A DNA stretch of 64,000 nt from CBDCVD01 sp965224015 (GTDB lineage Bacteria; Pseudomonadota; Alphaproteobacteria; Rhizobiales; CBDCVD01). Position numbers and translations under genes: made by a program. The notes beneath the pieces were generated by a model. The model ran no database searches. It saw only the letters and a list, made by a program, of their open reading frames with translations, and was not told where the DNA came from. Below, in pieces: positions 51,427 through 60,446 of the stretch (position 1 is the first letter of the stretch; every line of letters begins with the position of its first letter). The DNA lies in the NCBI GenBank assembly GCA_965224015.1, contig OZ245032.1, forward strand, positions 3,348,001-3,412,000, given 5' to 3'.

Positions 51427-52844
51427 ACACCGTGACCAAAACCAGACTTTTTTTGCGCTTTTTCCCTTTTTCCGGACGCCTTTGGCGGCGACCCGGTAGC
51501 GCTCGGCCTATTCAAGGCGCCGCGCCATCGGTCCTTGTGGTTTTTCTGGCATTGATCATTATCTCTATCGGCGATGGCTATACAACCTTCGTTCACGCTC
51601 AGTCCCAGACGCCACAGAATAACCCGACTCTGTTTTCCGTCATCAGGGATATGTTCAAGCGTAACGACCAGAACGCGCCTCAGCACGCGCAGCCGAACAC
51701 AACCCGCGAACCTGCAACACAACGCACAAGACCCCAAAGGCAACGGGCCAGAACCAGTCAGGAAAACCAGCGTCAAGCGTCTGGCGCCAAGCGCAAACCA
51801 GCGATATTACCAAAGACAGCCGATGCATTGGTGGTTGGGGTTTACGGTGATTTTCTCGCAGCGAGCCTGGAACGGGGACTGATGGACGCGTTCTCCACCA
51901 CACCCAACGTGCGCACCCTCGCGCGCGTCAAAGGCTCATCCGGCTTTGTGCGCGAGGATCACTATAATTGGATCGAGACCATTGACGGTTTGATCGCACA
52001 GGACAAACCTGACTTTGTAGTGATCATGCTGGGCACCAATGATCGCCAGGCTATTTTGCAGCCCACAAATCTACCCTATCGCAGCCAGGAGTGGGTCAGC
52101 GCCTATCAGTCGCGGGTTGGCACATTTATGAAAAAGTTGACCGCCCATAAGAAGCCCGTTTTCTGGGTTAGCCTGCCGTCCATGCGGCGCGCCAGCCTGA
52201 ACCGGGCCATGACCTATTTCAACACCGTGCATCGCGATAGTGCAGCGGGAACGGATATCAAGTACATTGACACCTGGAACGCTTTTGTTGATGAAGAGCA
52301 ACGCTATACGGCGTTTGGTCCCGGGCTTGATGGGAAGGTGCGGCGCCTGCGCAGTGGCGCGGGGCTGAACTTTTCTGCCGCCGGACGGCGCAAACTGGCG
52401 CATTTTGTCGAACGCGAGATCCGCCGCCATCTGGTTAACTATGATGGTGAACTGCAAGCCAAAGCGACCTCAATTGAAGCCGTACCGAAGGCGGCTGACC
52501 TGATCATTGACGGGCCACGGACCCAGGACGAGCGACTAAACCGCGTCGGCCCGGTGCTTTCACTCAATGTTCCTTGGGTTGGAGAGGGTGAGCGGTTAGC
52601 CAATGTGCCGATTTTGGCGAGGACAATGGCGAGACGACCCCAGGAGCAAGAGCGCGGGCGTATTGCAAACAGCCTTTTGAGCCAGGACGAGCAGGAAAAG
52701 GACCCCTATCGGCAGCTGGTTATCCATGGCAATCGACTGTCGTCAACGAAAGGACGTGCCGACAATTTCTCATGGCCGCGAGAACCCGATGACGGCGCCC
52801 TGGACTCTATCGCAACCTTTGATGCGGACGAGAACCCAGGATAA
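51411..52844 (+). CDS. DUF459 / SGNH-hydrolase-like exported protein
   Basis: Up to 477 residues; GTG 51411 and GTG 51432 are both possible, neither with a strong ribosome site. A signal-anchor (VLVVFLALIIISIGDGYTTF) is followed by a Gln/Arg-rich linker and an SGNH fold: VGVYGDFLAASLERGL (block I), VVIMLGTNDRQAI (block III with Asn), and the late GLNFSAAGRRKLAHFVE, where the catalytic Asp-His pair would sit. The block I Ser of GDS is Phe here. DUF459 proteins accompany MltB-type transglycosylases and may act on cell-wall modifications. Confidence 0.82.
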   Translation: MTRDRDTVTKTRLFLRFFPFSGRLWRRPGSARPIQGAAPSVLVVFLALIIISIGDGYTTFVHAQSQTPQNNPTLFSVIRDMFKRNDQNAPQHAQPNTTREPATQRTRPQRQRARTSQENQRQASGAKRKPAILPKTADALVVGVYGDFLAASLERGLMDAFSTTPNVRTLARVKGSSGFVREDHYNWIETIDGLIAQDKPDFVVIMLGTNDRQAILQPTNLPYRSQEWVSAYQSRVGTFMKKLTAHKKPVFWVSLPSMRRASLNRAMTYFNTVHRDSAAGTDIKYIDTWNAFVDEEQRYTAFGPGLDGKVRRLRSGAGLNFSAAGRRKLAHFVEREIRRHLVNYDGELQAKATSIEAVPKAADLIIDGPRTQDERLNRVGPVLSLNVPWVGEGERLANVPILARTMARRPQEQERGRIANSLLSQDEQEKDPYRQLVIHGNRLSSTKGRADNFSWPREPDDGALDSIATFDADENPG

Positions 52845-52865
52845 AGTGCGAGCAACTCGCGCCCC

Positions 52866-54245
52866 TTACGCCGCGTCGGCGGCGACACGGTTTCTTCCAT
52901 CCCGTTTGGCGGCATAGAGAGCCTGGTCGGCGCGCTTTAATAGGGTCAGACTGTTGCTGTCCTCAGGCATCAAGGTGGCCACACCAACGCTAATGGTTAC
53001 CGTGACCTCAGCCGTATGTTTTCCGTTGTTGTTGACGCAAAATGGCTCATTGGCAATACAAAGGCGCAGGCGCTCACCAACCAGATAGGCCATCGATGCG
53101 TCCGCATCGGGCATCACCACCACAAATTCCTCCCCTCCATAGCGTACAGCCAGGTCAATATTGCGAACCCCCGATTTCAGCCGCATGGCAAACTCTCGCA
53201 AAATGGCATCCCCAATATCATGGCCGTGCGTGTCGTTAATGGACTTAAAGTAATCAATGTCCACAATAAGCAGCGAGAGAGCCTCCTGCTCCGCAAGGGC
53301 ATCGCGTACCAGAGTGCTCAGGTGGTTTTCCAGATAACGGCGATTATAAAGGCCGGTCAGAGAGTCAATCAGGGCCATTTCCATTGTGTGCCGCACGTTG
53401 TTGCGCAGAACGTCATTGTAGCGTTTGCGGCGTATTTGCGTCCGCACCCGCGCCTGCAATTCATTGGGGTCGACGGGACGCATAAGATAATCGTTGACGC
53501 CAATTTCGAGCGCGCGCATCAGGCGGGTGTGATCGTTCATATCCGCCGTAATAAGGATCGGCAATGTGCGGGTGCGCTCCAGCGACCGGATCTGCGAACA
53601 CAACCGAAGACTATCATAGCCTTGTAACGCCATTGAGATCACAACCAGGTCGTAATGCCCCTCCGCGACCTGAACAAGGGCCTGCTCAGGATTGATCTGC
53701 ACGTGAATTTCGTGCTCGTCCTTGAGCATAGCGCGGATGCGATAGGAAGAACTCTCGCGATCATCAATAATCAGGATGTGCCCGCTTGATCCTAGCTCTT
53801 GACCACTCATCGTTGCAGGATTAATGCCCAGATCGTTGCCGATTGGCGCCCGCATGCGCAATTCGTCGGTCAGCACTTTCAGGCGCACGAGGCTTTTAAC
53901 CCGAGTAATGAGCGCCATATCGCTCACCGGCTTTGTCAGGAAATCATCGGCCCCAGCCTCAAGACCCCGCACCCTGTCCACCGCTTGATCGAGTGCCGTG
54001 ACCATTATCACGGGGATGTGCAGGGTACGGGGATCGCTTTTCAGGCGCCGGCACACCTCGAACCCGTCCATTCCCGGCATCATCACATCAAGAAGAATAA
54101 TGTCGAACTGCGTCGACTGAACCAGTGCAAGCGCTTCTTTTCCGCTCATAGCGGTTTTCACGTCGAAATATTCTGCCGATAAGCGCGCCTCGAATAGCTT
54201 AACGTTAGCAAGAATATCGTCTACAACCAGAACCCGAGCCGTCAT
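52866..54245 (-). CDS. pleD: Diguanylate cyclase response regulator PleD
   Basis: 459 residues in the REC-REC-GGDEF order of Caulobacter PleD (454). The first receiver is active-type: VVDD, phospho-Asp D53 in IILLDVMMPGMDG and the Lys in FLTKPVSD. The second receiver lacks the acceptor Asp (VVISMALQGYD) and serves as dimer adaptor. The cyclase has LTGLYNRRYLENH, DIDYFKSINDTHGHDIGD and the A-site GGEEF; the inhibitory I-site RxxD is RNID five residues before it. It makes cyclic di-GMP for cell-cycle and motility control. divK, the usual upstream neighbour, is absent here. Confidence 0.95.
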   Translation of the reverse strand: MTARVLVVDDILANVKLFEARLSAEYFDVKTAMSGKEALALVQSTQFDIILLDVMMPGMDGFEVCRRLKSDPRTLHIPVIMVTALDQAVDRVRGLEAGADDFLTKPVSDMALITRVKSLVRLKVLTDELRMRAPIGNDLGINPATMSGQELGSSGHILIIDDRESSSYRIRAMLKDEHEIHVQINPEQALVQVAEGHYDLVVISMALQGYDSLRLCSQIRSLERTRTLPILITADMNDHTRLMRALEIGVNDYLMRPVDPNELQARVRTQIRRKRYNDVLRNNVRHTMEMALIDSLTGLYNRRYLENHLSTLVRDALAEQEALSLLIVDIDYFKSINDTHGHDIGDAILREFAMRLKSGVRNIDLAVRYGGEEFVVVMPDADASMAYLVGERLRLCIANEPFCVNNNGKHTAEVTVTISVGVATLMPEDSNSLTLLKRADQALYAAKRDGRNRVAADAA

Positions 54246-54834
54246 AGTGCGCCTTTACCTGTTATTTCATGGATCAGCCTCTCCGGCCTGCATGCATTTT
54301 CCTTTGCACGCACGCCGGCAGGCAGCTGATCGTCTTGTAAATCACCGACAAAATGTGCAGATTCCGGCGCTTGCGAAAACAGCCGGGTCTTTCTATCAAC
54401 GGGCATCTACCTACCCGCTCCCCTTATAGCTTTTAGGGCTTGGGCCAACCCCGGGGTACCCTTTCATGGGGGTGGGCCCGAAAAACGATAAAGGAGAGCT
54501 GGCCAGGTCGTTAATAGACGTCTCCCGCTCAGCGCATTTTGCTATGGTGAACTAACCTCTTTGCAGGCAGTATAATTTTCTTCAAATGATAGAATGGTTT
54601 TACTCGGCAGAAAATTTGCAAAAATGATGATATTATCGTTAACGTGTAGTTGAATTTTGAACGAAATGTTAAGTTTATAGGTGTGTTTGGTCGCAAACGA
54701 GGGCGCTTGGTTATTCCCCATGAACACTCTCGCTTTGCTGCACTGCCAACGGGCACCAACCAAATGCGCCCTGGACATCGAAGAGTAGAGAAAACCACAC
54801 AGTTGCAAAGTAATTTTGAAAATATACCATAATT
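54246..54834. other. Gene-free region upstream of pleD with an AT-rich block
   Basis: 589 bp. The half near pleD (to about 54520) should hold its promoter. A fragment of repeat B hairpin 2 (GCATTTTGCTATGG) lies at 54533-54547. From there to 54834 the base composition is markedly AT-rich compared with all neighbours; short frames exist on both strands but none has a ribosome site or a recognisable product. Confidence 0.6.
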
Positions 54835-57800
54835 TCAAACTTTTGATTCTTCGGCGATACGAACCAGTTCAAGAACAATCACCTCGGCTCCACGTAACCG
54901 CTCATAAAGGTGCTCCCAATCTCGCTTGATAACGAGCCTTTGATCCGGACGCACTTTCGCCAATCCACGAGACTTGTGCACATACTCAATCAGCCCGTCA
55001 GGATTGGGTGGCGCGTCGTTGCGAAATGACAGCACTGCCCCTTTGGGTCCCGCGTCCAGCTTGTCAATCCTGGCGCGCCTGCACAAGGCTTTGATGCGCA
55101 CGATTTTCAACAGATTTTCCGTCTCCTGCGGTAAATCGCCAAACCGATCGATCAACTCAGCGGCAAACCCGTCGATGTCGCGCCCGCTCGCCAATGTTCC
55201 CAAACGGCGATAAAGCGACATGCGTAGCTGCAAATCCGCAACATAGTCTTGCGGAATAAGAACGGCCAGCCCCAGGGTGATCTGCGGCGACCAGTCTTTG
55301 TCATCAAGCTTTTCCTCACCGGTGCGAATTTTGGCGATCGCCTCCTCCAACATCGACTGATAAAGCTCGTAACCCACTTCACGAATATGCCCCGACTGTT
55401 CCTCTCCCAACAGGTTTCCAGCGCCGCGGATATCCAGATCATGGCTAGCCAGTTGAAATCCCGCGCCCAAGTGTTCAAGGGACTGCAGTACCTTCAAGCG
55501 CCGCTCCGCGTTGCCGCTTAGTTGTAGCGTCTCCGGCACCGTAAACAGCGCATAGGCCCGTTCCTTGGCGCGCCCTACGCGACCACGCAGCTGATATAAT
55601 TGCGCCAGGCCAAACATATGCGCACGATGAACAATCAGCGTATTGGCGCGGGGGATATCCAACCCGGACTCAATGATCGTTGTCGATACCAACACGTCAT
55701 AGCGGCCGTCATAATAGGCGGTCATGACATCATCCAGACGCCGCGCGGGCATTTGTCCGTGGGCCAGGGTATAAGAGACCTCGGGAACACTGCTTTCAAG
55801 AAACGCTGCAATTTCCCGCAGGTCAGAGACCCGCGGACAAACATAAAAGGATTGCCCCCCACGATAGCGCTCACGCAACAGCGCCTCGCGAACGCCCAGA
55901 GCGTCAAAAGGCGCAATAAACGTGCGCACCGCCAACCGGTCCAGCGGTGGCGTGCTCATCAGCGACAGATCCCGCACCCCATGCATGGCCAGTTGCAACG
56001 TGCGCGGAATTGGCGTTGCCGATAAGGTCAGTACATGCACGTCCGCCTTCAGCTCCTTCAGCCGCTCCTTGTGCTGGACGCCAAAGCGCTGCTCTTCATC
56101 GATGATCAGCAGGCCGAGATCGGCAAATCTGATCGATTTTGACAACAGCGCGTGGGTTCCGATGACGATGTCGACATTGCCATCAGCGATGCCTTGTTTG
56201 GCCTGTTTCAGGTCCTTTGCGGACACCAGACGTGAAGCCTGGGCCAGGCGCACGGGAAGGCCATGAAACCGCTCGTTAAAAGTTGCCATGTGTTGGCGTG
56301 ACAGCAGGGTCGTCGGCGCAACCACCGCCACCTGTTTGCCCGCAAGCGCTGTCACGAACGCCGCCCGCAGCGCGACCTCTGTTTTTCCAAATCCTACGTC
56401 GCCACAGACCAGCCTGTCCATGGGCCTGCCGCTGGCCATATCCTCAAATATGGCCTCGATGGCGCGCAACTGATCCGGCGTTTCCGCATAGGCAAAGCGG
56501 GCGGCGAACTCGTCATAAAGTCCCTCTGGTGGAAGCAGGACCGTTCCCGGGCGCAGGCTGCGGGCAGCGGCTGTTTTAATCAGTTCTGCCGCGATTGCCT
56601 GGATGCGTTCCTTAACCTGGGCCTTGCGTGCCTGCCAACCGGCGCTGCCAAGCTTATCGAGCTGCGTCAGGGCATCGGCGCTGCCAAAGCGGGACAGAAG
56701 CTCGACATTTTCGACCGGCAGGTAAAGTCTATCGCCCCCGCGATACAACAGTTCGAGACAGTCATGGGGTGCGCCCACAACATCAATGGTGCGCAGCCCA
56801 CAAAAGCGGCCGATCCCGTGATCGGCATGAACGACCAGGTCATCCTGTTCCAGCGTGTTGAAATCATGGAGAACGTCCTGAGCGCGTTTACCTGTCCGGC
56901 TGGGACGCACCAGGCGATCCCCGAGGATATCCTGTTCGCAGATGATCAGCGCGTCCGCCAGTTCAAACCCCTGTTCCAGACCGCAGATCCCGAGCGCGGT
57001 TTTGCCTGATGCGACCTGTTGCGCCTCAATCCAGGAATCGACTTTCACACATCCCGTCAATCCGTGGTCGTTGAAGACATCGGTCATGCGATCGCGGCTT
57101 CCTGAGCTCCAGCAGGCGACCAGGGTTCGTTTTCCCGCTTCATGGGCGGCCCTCAGATGGGCGATTGCAGCCTCAAAAACGTTCTCCCCGGCAAGACGTT
57201 CGGGAGCAAAGCTGCGCCCCGGGCGGCACCCGGCGTCAAGGGTCTGGCGCGCAGATTGAGCGCCCTCCGGCCCAGGTGTAAAGGCGCTGAGCATGATGCG
57301 GGGGTGCAATTGAAGTGCTTTATCCACCTCACTCGAATCCGCATAGAGTGTGGCGATGGGAGCGGGATGATAGGGTACGCCGGACTCGAGGGCTTTGGAA
57401 GATTTCTTACGGCGTTTTTGCATTTCCACTCTGGCATCGTAATATTCCCTGATTTGTGCGGCGCGTTCACCCATTGCGGCCTCGGCCATGGGCTCAAAGA
57501 TTATGGGTGCCCCTGGTGCGTAGTCGCTAAAAAGGCCGAGGCGCTCATAGAACATCCCCAGCCAATGTTCCATCCCGGGAACCCGGCGCCCCTCACTGAT
57601 GGGTCGATAAAGGGGATCATCATCTGCCGCAACCCCGAAAGCTTCCACGTAGCGGCGGCGAAAGCGCTTGATCGCCTCGCGCGAAAGCGCCACCTCGCTC
57701 AAGGCCACCAGATCAATGGTTTGCAGTTCCCGGGTGGTGCGCTGGGTTTGCACGTCGAAAGCGCGCACCGATTCCATCTCATCGCCAAAAAAATCGAGCC

Positions 57801-58362
57801 GTCGGGGCTCGGCCCTGCCAGGGGGATAGATATCGATAATGCCGCCGCGAACCGCATAGTCTCCTGGCTCACGAACCGTTACGGTCCGCAGGTAGCCGTT
57901 GTCCTCCAGCCAGCGCACCAGGTTGTCCACATCGACAAGGCCACCGCGGGTGGCGGTAAAAACGCGCTCGCCGATCGTTCCCACCGGCAGCACCCGCTGT
58001 CCGATCGCATTGGCCGACGTCAGGATCAAAACCGGTCCCGCATCCCCGTCTCCCCTGGCCTCAATACGATTGAGTGCCGCCATGCGCTCAGCCGCCACCC
58101 GAGGGCTGGGGGAAGCGCGGTCGTAGGGCAGGCAGTCCCATGCGGGAAAGGTGATGATCGCCACATCAGGGGCAAAAAACGCCAACGCCTGTGCCAGTGC
58201 TGTCAGGCGTTGGCCATCGCGGGCAACAAACATTGCCAACTGCTTGTCGCGTGCAGCCAGTCGCGCAAGATCCGCGGCAATCAGGGGCTCAGCCCCGTCG
58301 GCAACGCGGGTAATCAGGGTTTGCGTCCCAGGACTGACGACGGATTGATCGAAAAATTTCAT
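54835..58362 (-). CDS. mfd: Transcription-repair coupling factor
   Basis: 1175-residue DNA translocase that removes RNA polymerase stalled at lesions and recruits UvrA. Order of domains: UvrB-like N-terminus (TFPAWDCLPYDRASPSP, GTIGERVFTATRGGLVDVD), the RNA-polymerase interaction domain (QDDLVVHADHGIGRFCGLRT), the RecG-type motor with Walker A CGDVGFGKTEVAL, DEEQRFGVQHKERLK, LSATPIPRTL and TIIESGLDIPRANTLIV, QLRGRVGRAKERAYAL, then the TRCF C-terminal domain. It lies seven bases behind sdhE, an order common in this class. Confidence 0.97.
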   Translation of the reverse strand: MKFFDQSVVSPGTQTLITRVADGAEPLIAADLARLAARDKQLAMFVARDGQRLTALAQALAFFAPDVAIITFPAWDCLPYDRASPSPRVAAERMAALNRIEARGDGDAGPVLILTSANAIGQRVLPVGTIGERVFTATRGGLVDVDNLVRWLEDNGYLRTVTVREPGDYAVRGGIIDIYPPGRAEPRRLDFFGDEMESVRAFDVQTQRTTRELQTIDLVALSEVALSREAIKRFRRRYVEAFGVAADDDPLYRPISEGRRVPGMEHWLGMFYERLGLFSDYAPGAPIIFEPMAEAAMGERAAQIREYYDARVEMQKRRKKSSKALESGVPYHPAPIATLYADSSEVDKALQLHPRIMLSAFTPGPEGAQSARQTLDAGCRPGRSFAPERLAGENVFEAAIAHLRAAHEAGKRTLVACWSSGSRDRMTDVFNDHGLTGCVKVDSWIEAQQVASGKTALGICGLEQGFELADALIICEQDILGDRLVRPSRTGKRAQDVLHDFNTLEQDDLVVHADHGIGRFCGLRTIDVVGAPHDCLELLYRGGDRLYLPVENVELLSRFGSADALTQLDKLGSAGWQARKAQVKERIQAIAAELIKTAAARSLRPGTVLLPPEGLYDEFAARFAYAETPDQLRAIEAIFEDMASGRPMDRLVCGDVGFGKTEVALRAAFVTALAGKQVAVVAPTTLLSRQHMATFNERFHGLPVRLAQASRLVSAKDLKQAKQGIADGNVDIVIGTHALLSKSIRFADLGLLIIDEEQRFGVQHKERLKELKADVHVLTLSATPIPRTLQLAMHGVRDLSLMSTPPLDRLAVRTFIAPFDALGVREALLRERYRGGQSFYVCPRVSDLREIAAFLESSVPEVSYTLAHGQMPARRLDDVMTAYYDGRYDVLVSTTIIESGLDIPRANTLIVHRAHMFGLAQLYQLRGRVGRAKERAYALFTVPETLQLSGNAERRLKVLQSLEHLGAGFQLASHDLDIRGAGNLLGEEQSGHIREVGYELYQSMLEEAIAKIRTGEEKLDDKDWSPQITLGLAVLIPQDYVADLQLRMSLYRRLGTLASGRDIDGFAAELIDRFGDLPQETENLLKIVRIKALCRRARIDKLDAGPKGAVLSFRNDAPPNPDGLIEYVHKSRGLAKVRPDQRLVIKRDWEHLYERLRGAEVIVLELVRIAEESKV

Positions 58363-58369
58363 GCAGGTT

Positions 58370-58654
58370 TTAGCGATCTAGATCAGCATGATAGGCGCGA
58401 ATGGCATCCAGCAACGCCGACTGATGGGCTTCAGGTATCGGCGCTGTCCCGATGATCCAGTCATAAAGCTCCCGGTCTGGTAGCGTTAGCAAGACTTCGA
58501 ATATATCCATCTCTGCTCTTGAAAGTGTTGCCAACCGGGCCCGTGCAAACGCCCCAAGCAGAACGTCCATTTCCTTGATTCCGCGATGCTCGGCGCGAAA
58601 CAAAAGTTTCTTGCGCCGAATATGATCATTACGTTGATCGGCTTCGTTCCCCAT
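58370..58654 (-). CDS. sdhE: FAD assembly factor SdhE
   Basis: 94 residues with RRKKLLFRAEHRGIKEMDVL (the RGxxE motif needed for flavinylation) and the helical EMDIFEVLLTLPDRELYDW. SdhE promotes covalent attachment of FAD to succinate dehydrogenase. ATG 58654 lacks a strong ribosome site. Upstream the usual recG is not present; instead there is a gene-free stretch with a repeat C copy. Confidence 0.92.
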   Translation of the reverse strand: MGNEADQRNDHIRRKKLLFRAEHRGIKEMDVLLGAFARARLATLSRAEMDIFEVLLTLPDRELYDWIIGTAPIPEAHQSALLDAIRAYHADLDR

Positions 58655-58896
58655 TTGTGCATTCGCAAAAGCGACCTACCCTTTACAAGAACCAACAAAT
58701 CAAATTCGCCGAAAGGGGTTCATACCCTATTCGTTACCATTTGCAAATCCATTTATGCCAAGGGGCTTGTTGCGGTCATATTTGCGTGATAGAGAACCCT
58801 TTGCCGGTATTCTGATATTGTGAGGAACCTTTGAGGTGATGGCGCTGATCGGCCATGACTTTGGGCTTTCGCGAGACCCTTGGTCCGATTGTCTGA

Positions 58897-58997
58897 TACC
58901 AAGGGTCTTTAACAATGACTCATGGCTTAGCGTCAAAGAGTTATGTTAGCAAGGCAGTACACCAGTCGGCGTGTATATAAAGCCAATACCGCTGGTA
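58897..58997 (+). repeat. Dispersed repeat C, copy 3
   Basis: 101 bp, TACCAAGGGTCTTTAACAAT to CCAATACCGCTGGTA. The flanks (TGA and TGG) are not a clear duplication. It ends 31 bp before the secG start and so sits in its promoter/leader region. The rest of the 58655-59028 spacer shows no gene. Confidence 0.9.
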
Positions 58998-59028
58998 TGG
59001 CCTGACGAGGATGTGGAGACATGATATT

Positions 59029-59406
59029 ATGTCGACAGTATTGATTGTGGTTCACTTGATGATTGTGGTGGCGCTTGTGGGCGTCGTGTTGCTTCAGCGC
59101 TCTGAGGGTGGCGCGTTGGGTATTGGCGGCGGTGGCGGCGGCGGGCTGATGAGCGGACGCGGAGCGGCCGACCTTTTGACACGCACCACAGGCTTTTTGG
59201 CCGCGGCGTTTTTTATTACAAGCATTACCCTAACGGTCCTGGCACGCCAGCAAGCCGTTCCCACCTCGGCCGTACAGCCAATAGGCAGTCCCGCACAAAC
59301 CCTCCCCGTCGATGGTGGCGAAGCAACGTCTGGCGGCGTATTTGACGCGCTTAAGCAGACGGGAACAGAAAGCTCCAATTCAACGCAGGTCCCCGTGAGC
59401 GAATAG
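59029..59406 (+). CDS. secG: Preprotein translocase subunit SecG
   Basis: Small SecYEG subunit that assists protein export. From ATG 59029 (GGAGAC eleven bases upstream) it has 125 residues; an ATG six codons earlier overlaps that ribosome site. Two membrane helices (VLIVVHLMIVVALVGVVLLQ and FLAAAFFITSITLTVLA) flank the conserved glycine-rich loop QRSEGGALGIGGGGGGGLMS. The long Ser/Thr/Pro tail is usual for alphaproteobacteria. Confidence 0.95.
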   Translation: MSTVLIVVHLMIVVALVGVVLLQRSEGGALGIGGGGGGGLMSGRGAADLLTRTTGFLAAAFFITSITLTVLARQQAVPTSAVQPIGSPAQTLPVDGGEATSGGVFDALKQTGTESSNSTQVPVSE

Positions 59407-59421
59407 CTGGAAACTTCTCTT

Positions 59422-59452
59422 TACCGGCATTACCGGCATCACCGGCATCACC
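59422..59452. repeat. Short 9-bp tandem repeat after secG
   Basis: Three and a half units of (T/C)ACCGGCAT. Confidence 0.75.
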
Positions 59453-59494
59453 GTCCCGCTTCTCCTTATAGCCATTAGGACATGACAGGCGCCA

Positions 59495-59563
59495 CGTCAG
59501 CTTGGCGTTAGGTGTACCCATTTTGTGAGCGGTACAGCTAACGCCATGCTGATCTAAATTTTT
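59495..59563 (+). terminator. Probable secG terminator formed by a repeat B hairpin
   Basis: First hairpin of repeat B: GTCAGCTTGGCGTTAG pairs with CTAACGCCATGCTGAT and is followed by CTAAATTTTT, a run of Ts on the plus strand. The repeat appears to serve as an intrinsic terminator between secG and the convergent tRNA-Asn. Confidence 0.65.
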
Positions 59564-59638
59564 GGCTCCCCGGGCCGGACTCGAACCAGCGACCCAGCGG
59601 TTAACAGCCGCTTGCTCTACCAACTGAGCTACCGGGGA
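59563..59638 (-). tRNA. tRNA-Asn (GTT)
   Basis: 76 nt with encoded CCA. Acceptor TCCCCGG pairs with CCGGGGA, discriminator G; D arm AGCTCAGTTGGTAGAGC; anticodon arm AGCGG-CTGTTAA-CCGCT gives GTT; T arm TGGTTCGAGTCC. All stems pair well. Confidence 0.96.
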
Positions 59639-59713
59639 TCAAAGACAATGCAAAAGTACCAGGTGCCTATAGCAATTGCTACAGGCTTTGCCAAGCCCTT
59701 TCCGCGTCATTCA

Positions 59714-59814
59714 TGCCCATAGGCTTTGCGTTTGACTCTTCGCCAGTTTGAAAACCGTTGTCTTATCAGTACGATACAAGAAGTCAGCGGGTACAAAAGC
59801 CAACGCCTCTGGTA
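59714..59814 (+). repeat. Dispersed repeat C, diverged long variant
   Basis: Matches the long form in order: GGCTTTGCGTTTGACT, GAAAACCGTTGTCTTATC, GTACAAAAGCCAACGCC and terminal CTGGTA. The left end is degenerate (CCATAGG). The spacer 59639-60148 otherwise holds only repeats and no gene. Confidence 0.7.
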
Positions 59815-60013
59815 TAACGGGTCGAATATGCCATGTGCGCTCGCCTGCGTGCAATCCATTTGAGGAAAAAGGGAGACATGTGGATAAGCAATTGACGTTA
59901 CACAAGCTATAGCAAAAGCGCCCCTTCGGGTTTCCGATTGGCGCAACGTCCACGCCCAAGCCGCTCTTGAGAGATGGGTCGCCATCGCCCTTCGATCGCC
60001 TTGAACTTGGGAA

Positions 60014-60067
60014 TAGCCTCGCCAATCGAGAAACAGAATTGATTCTATTAAAACCTGACACACTCTA
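60014..60067 (+). repeat. Dispersed repeat A, full-length copy
   Basis: GCCTCGCCAATCGAGAAACA, the inner GATTCTATTAAAACC block, and the end TGACACACTCTAG (one base differs from the usual CACGCTCT). Confidence 0.88.
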
Positions 60068-60148
60068 GTGTACGGCCTTGAGAACACACCTGTTTGACGC
60101 TAATCCATGAACCCTTGTCAAGGGCCTTTGGTATAGCGCGAGCGCTGT

Positions 60149-60394
60149 TCAGATCTGTTTCTCCAACCACTTTGCGCGTTCGATCTGCTCGCGAATGGCG
60201 TGAATTTTTCGTTCAAGGCGTTTGCGCTTTTCCGGTTTGTCGGTTGCGGCCAATTCGTCACAGAGTGCGACTTCCTTGACGGTCAATTTGTCAATTGCCT
60301 TCCTAACATGTTTCGGCTTGATCTTGTCGGCGTTTCCATCGGCTAAGCGCTTTTGATATTTTTCCAGCCTTTCGGCGATCTTGCTGATACCCAT
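60149..60394 (-). CDS. Small coiled-coil protein of the phosphate operon
   Basis: 81 residues from ATG 60394 with GGGAG ten bases upstream; a longer frame runs back into the transporter gene and is rejected. The protein is highly charged and helical (ISKIAERLEKYQKRLADGNA, ERKIHAIREQIERAKWLEKQ) with no membrane segment. It follows the Na/Pi cotransporter gene by 52 bp on the same strand, so it may regulate or scaffold it; no family is recognised. Confidence 0.65.
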   Translation of the reverse strand: MGISKIAERLEKYQKRLADGNADKIKPKHVRKAIDKLTVKEVALCDELAATDKPEKRKRLERKIHAIREQIERAKWLEKQI

Positions 60395-60446
60395 ATTTCG
60401 ATACTCCCTGGAAATCGGAACATTTTGCACAGGTTCCGTAACATCT

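Noticed and set aside
57142..58455. 437-codon plus-strand frame opposite mfd
   Set aside because: mfd is unmistakable on the other strand; the frame is open because of base composition.
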